From: an uncultured Phycisphaerales bacterium
Lineage (GTDB): Bacteria > Planctomycetota > Phycisphaerae > UBA1845 > CAIVHJ01
Reading direction: 5' to 3'
DNA length: 6,954 bases
Assembly: GCA_903905665.1 (NCBI GenBank)
Contig: CAIVHJ010000418.1
Coordinates: 1 to 6,954, forward strand
A model generated the notes under the pieces. That model saw only the letters and a program-made list of their open reading frames with translations. It did no database searches and had not been told where the DNA came from. Shown here in pieces: positions 5,282 through 6,954 of the stretch; position 1 is the stretch's first letter; every line of letters begins with the position of its first letter. Both the position numbers and the translations under genes were made by a program.

Positions 5282-5710
5282 ATGAGATTGATAGACAAAC
5301 CCGATTTAACCAAGGCGCAGCAGATTGCCAAAGCGGCCAGCGCGTTCGAGCAGAAGAGGACGGGCAATGTTCCCAAGTCGGTGACGGTGGTCCAGTGCGA
5401 CGGCACGCTGGTGATCACGCTGCACGGGGCCTTGTCCCAAGCCGAGCGGGCCCTGTCCCAGAAGAATCCGGCAGGTGCCGCTCAGGTGCAGGAGTTTCAT
5501 CGAAAACTGTTCGCCAGCTCCTCCGACTCACTGCGGCAGGAGATCAAGAGAATCACCGGAGTAGAAGTGCGCGAAGCGACCGCGGAAGTCGAGCCGGCTA
5601 GCGGCACCGTGGTGGGAGTCTTCACAAGCGGTACCACGGTGCAAGTGTACCTGATGGCTGAAAACATATCTGCTGAATCCTGGAACACCAGCGAAACGTG
5701 CAAAACGTAG
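5282..5710 (+). CDS. DUF2294 / MpsC-like small protein, copy 2
   Basis: A 142-residue soluble protein with the family pattern: FEQKRTGNVPKSV, GTLVITLHGALSQAERAL, a long amphipathic helix (VQEFHRKLFASSSDSLRQEI), KRITGVEV and a terminal GTTVQVYLMA strand. It is only distantly similar to the copy at 1896-2276 and is a little longer, with an extra N-terminal MRLIDKPDLTKAQQIAKAA helix. That helix is also found on the DUF1571 protein at 2640. The start is ATG 5282, preceded by AGGTGAGGA, in preference to an upstream in-frame ATG at 5240 with no Shine-Dalgarno that lies closer to the terminator. It is 21 nt from csrA and very probably cotranscribed with it. Function unknown. Confidence 0.85.
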   Translation: MRLIDKPDLTKAQQIAKAASAFEQKRTGNVPKSVTVVQCDGTLVITLHGALSQAERALSQKNPAGAAQVQEFHRKLFASSSDSLRQEIKRITGVEVREATAEVEPASGTVVGVFTSGTTVQVYLMAENISAESWNTSETCKT

Positions 5711-5731
5711 AGAGAGAACGGAGGCTCTGCC

Positions 5732-5998
5732 ATGTTGGTTTTATCGAGAAAACACAATGAATCCGTGGTCGTAGGAAACATCAACCGCGCCGACCCCCTG
5801 CTCAAAGTCACGGTGCTCGAACTCAACGGAAGCAAAGTGAGGCTGGGCTTTGAGGCCGACGCCGACGTTTCCGTCCACCGTTGGGAGGTCTGGCAACGGA
5901 TCCTCACTGACGACGTGTCGATGGGACACGGTTCCAGCGGCACGCTGCGGCGAAAAGCCAACGCCTGTCCTGCGAGAACGTGCGTGACGGTGGAATGA
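5732..5998 (+). CDS. csrA: CsrA-family translational regulator
   Basis: CsrA dimers bind GGA motifs in mRNA leaders and block or expose ribosome binding sites. The protein opens MLVLSRKHNESVVVG, continues KVTVLELNGSKVRLGFEA, and ends its core with DVSVHRWEVWQRI. Arg6 and Arg50 correspond to the RNA-contacting ends of the E. coli fold (Arg44 there). Compared with the 61-residue E. coli protein it has a short insertion (NINRADPLL, 16-24), a form I associate with planctomycetes. It also has a 30-residue hydrophilic C-terminal tail with two cysteines and no recognised role. GGAGG (5720-5724) lies 7 nt before the ATG and itself contains a GGA, so autoregulation is possible. It follows the DUF2294 gene by 21 nt. 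Confidence 0.9.
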   Translation: MLVLSRKHNESVVVGNINRADPLLKVTVLELNGSKVRLGFEADADVSVHRWEVWQRILTDDVSMGHGSSGTLRRKANACPARTCVTVE

Positions 5999-6269
5999 AC
6001 CAATATGATCTGTCGCCAGTAAGGGGCTAAGGAGAGCCAATCGTGGTCTCGCCTGAGCCGTTTTCCGAGGAGGTTTGAATTAAAGACAGAGTTCCCATTA
6101 ACGCTACGCTTTCACGATCAGCACCACGGTGGAGTTATTCCTGCTTGTCGAGAGCATGCCGGTATTCAAACACCAACAAGAAACTCAGGGCTTTATTGCC
6201 TTATTGGACCAAAGTCCAATTCAATTGCATCGAAGGCCTAATGGTGCGTCTTTTATTTAATGCTATTTT

Positions 6270-6297
6270 TATGATAACGACAGTTTTGGCGCCAAAA
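6270..6297 (+). promoter_or_regulatory. Possible operator palindrome beside a -10-like box
   Basis: TTTTGGCGCCAAAA (6284-6297) is a 14-bp perfect palindrome, the form bound by a symmetric dimeric regulator. TATGAT (6270-6275) lies 8 nt upstream in AT-rich sequence and could be a -10 box, but no clear -35 was found. If real, the palindrome would sit at the transcription start and act as a repressor site for the gene at 6531. Confidence 0.35.
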
Positions 6298-6464
6298 TAT
6301 TGGTAAGAAACGAATCAACTCGAGGAAGGATGATTCAAGCATGGGAATGGATCGCGAAGGAGAAAATGGAGCTTGCACTCTGTTCTTATCTTATTGAATC
6401 TTGCCCTTCCCCGACATCCGTTCGAAAAATGGATAAACCCAATCACACTTTGTGGACAGCCAAA

Positions 6465-6501
6465 CACAAGACTCTCTTATCCTGGTCCGGAGAGTCTTGT
6501 G
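6465..6501. repeat. 12-bp perfect inverted repeat upstream of the protease gene
   Basis: CACAAGACTCTC (6465-6476) and GAGAGTCTTGTG (6490-6501) are exact complements with a 13-nt loop. No T run follows, so it is not a standard terminator in the plus direction. It ends 29 nt before the ATG at 6531 and would form a stable hairpin in the 5' leader of that gene. Confidence 0.6.
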
Positions 6502-6530
6502 GTTGAACCTGGACCTTGTAAGGGACATTC

Positions 6531-6954
6531 ATGAAACAGAAAGCGCTGATTCTCGGAGTCGGCAACAATCTTTGCGGCGATGAGGCGGTGGCTTTGCTGG
6601 TCAGCCACGAATTGGAACAGCGCATGGGTGAGTGTGTCAGTGTGGATCATGGAGCCGGCCCCATTTGGGATATCCTCTATGAACCGAACTATGAGGTTCC
6701 CAAATCGGTTGTATTCATCGTTGCTATCGAACAAACGGAAGCGTTTCCCGCCGGCAAGTGGTGTCGGATTGCATTTCCAGAGGACTCGTGTGGTTGGGGA
6801 GCGGCTTATGACTACCTTCGAGGCGCGCACAGTTTGCATCTCGCTTCGATATTGGCCCTGGCGGAGCACCTGGGATTTCTGGGAATAGAAACTTCGGTTT
6901 ATGTGTTGTCGGTTTACGATCGCGCGATGGGTGCTCCGGTTTCACTGGAAATCA
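6531..6954 (+). CDS. [NiFe]-hydrogenase maturation protease family protein (3' end outside the window)
   Basis: Members of this family (HyaD/HybD/HycI, peptidase M52) clip the C-terminus of the hydrogenase large subunit after nickel insertion. The 141 visible residues start MKQKALILGVGNNLCGDEAVALL, matching the GxGNxLxxDE nucleotide-like first strand, with Glu18 at the position of the first metal ligand (Glu16 of HybD). VDHGAGPIWDIL (38-49) matches the usual DGGTxGxxLL segment, and GAHSLHLASILALAEHLG (98-115) matches the SxHxxxLxxLL helix with His103 as ligand. The strand that normally reads as DA (Asp62 of HybD) reads FIVAIEQ here, with Ala65 where Asp is expected. AGGGA stands 5 nt before the ATG. 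The frame has no stop before the window edge. The large-subunit gene is not visible. It may be a divergent or non-canonical family member. Confidence 0.75.
   Translation, partial: MKQKALILGVGNNLCGDEAVALLVSHELEQRMGECVSVDHGAGPIWDILYEPNYEVPKSVVFIVAIEQTEAFPAGKWCRIAFPEDSCGWGAAYDYLRGAHSLHLASILALAEHLGFLGIETSVYVLSVYDRAMGAPVSLEI

Larger units (their letters stand above)
6001..6530. other. 530-bp gap without a convincing gene, several inverted repeats
   Basis: Just after csrA is a small hairpin GGCT/AGCC (6025-6038) with loop AAGGAG. A strong Shine-Dalgarno-like GAGGAGG (6067-6073) has no ATG, GTG or usable TTG at the right distance; only ATT 6079 begins a 75-codon open frame ending at 6306, which I do not accept as a gene. 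ATTGGAC/GTCCAAT (6203-6220) forms a 7-bp hairpin, TTTTGGCGCCAAAA (6284-6297) is a perfect palindrome, and CACAAGACTCTC is inverted at 6465-6501. The stretch 6200-6300 is AT-rich, as expected for a promoter region. No RNA gene was recognised. Confidence 0.6.

Noticed and set aside
6079..6306. 75-codon open frame starting at ATT after a strong GAGGAGG
   Set aside because: ATT starts are very rare, the translated product shows no recognisable motif, and the palindrome lies inside the frame. A chance open frame is more likely.
6300..6506. 68-codon plus-strand frame before the protease gene
   Set aside because: It begins at TTG without a usable Shine-Dalgarno, its end overlaps the 12-bp inverted repeat, and no family is recognised.

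Overview
The window looks like an accessory stretch of a bacterial chromosome, most likely from a planctomycete or close relative. This rests on protein style rather than a search. The CsrA homologue has the N-terminal insertion and VHRWEVW core I associate with planctomycetes, a secreted DUF1571 protein is a family typical of that phylum, and two DUF2294/MpsC-like proteins are present. Base composition is moderate, and there are several signs of duplication, decay and acquisition.

Left part (1-1714). The 5' end of an insertion-sequence transposase leaves the window at base 1. Next to it is a restriction-modification cassette. An Eco29kI-family GIY-YIG endonuclease (+ strand) converges, with a 1-nt gap, on an amino-type DNA methyltransferase carrying DPPH (- strand). 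The methyltransferase start codon overlaps, as ATGA, the stop of a very basic 42-residue ORF that is probably translationally coupled to it.

Middle part (1896-5710). A DUF2294 gene (-) is followed by the most unusual structure of the window. This is a ~210-bp element present twice in direct orientation, at about 2412-2620 and 5015-5228. Each copy has a perfect TATAAT box, a predicted RNA of about 165 nt with several hairpins (some supported by compensatory differences between the copies), and a strong intrinsic terminator with a UNCG loop. Each copy stands just upstream of a coding sequence that begins with a KPDLT-type N-terminus. In copy B this is the start of a DUF2294 protein. In copy A the same ~33 residues are joined to the signal peptide of an exported DUF1571 protein, so copy A looks like a duplicated promoter-leader-N-terminus unit captured by another gene. 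Between the two copies lie an exported alpha/beta-hydrolase (probable lipoprotein) and a decayed partial duplicate of it. The duplicate has lost its start codon, has an internal deletion, and carries a stop at the nucleophile elbow.

Right part (5282-6954). The second DUF2294 gene and csrA form a tight pair. The leader RNA upstream carries a small hairpin with GGA in its loop, the type of site CsrA binds, so the RNA may belong to a local Csr circuit; this is inference. A ~530-bp gap follows without a convincing gene but with several inverted repeats, including a 14-bp perfect palindrome. The window ends inside a gene of the [NiFe]-hydrogenase maturation protease family, whose second expected metal ligand seems to be replaced.
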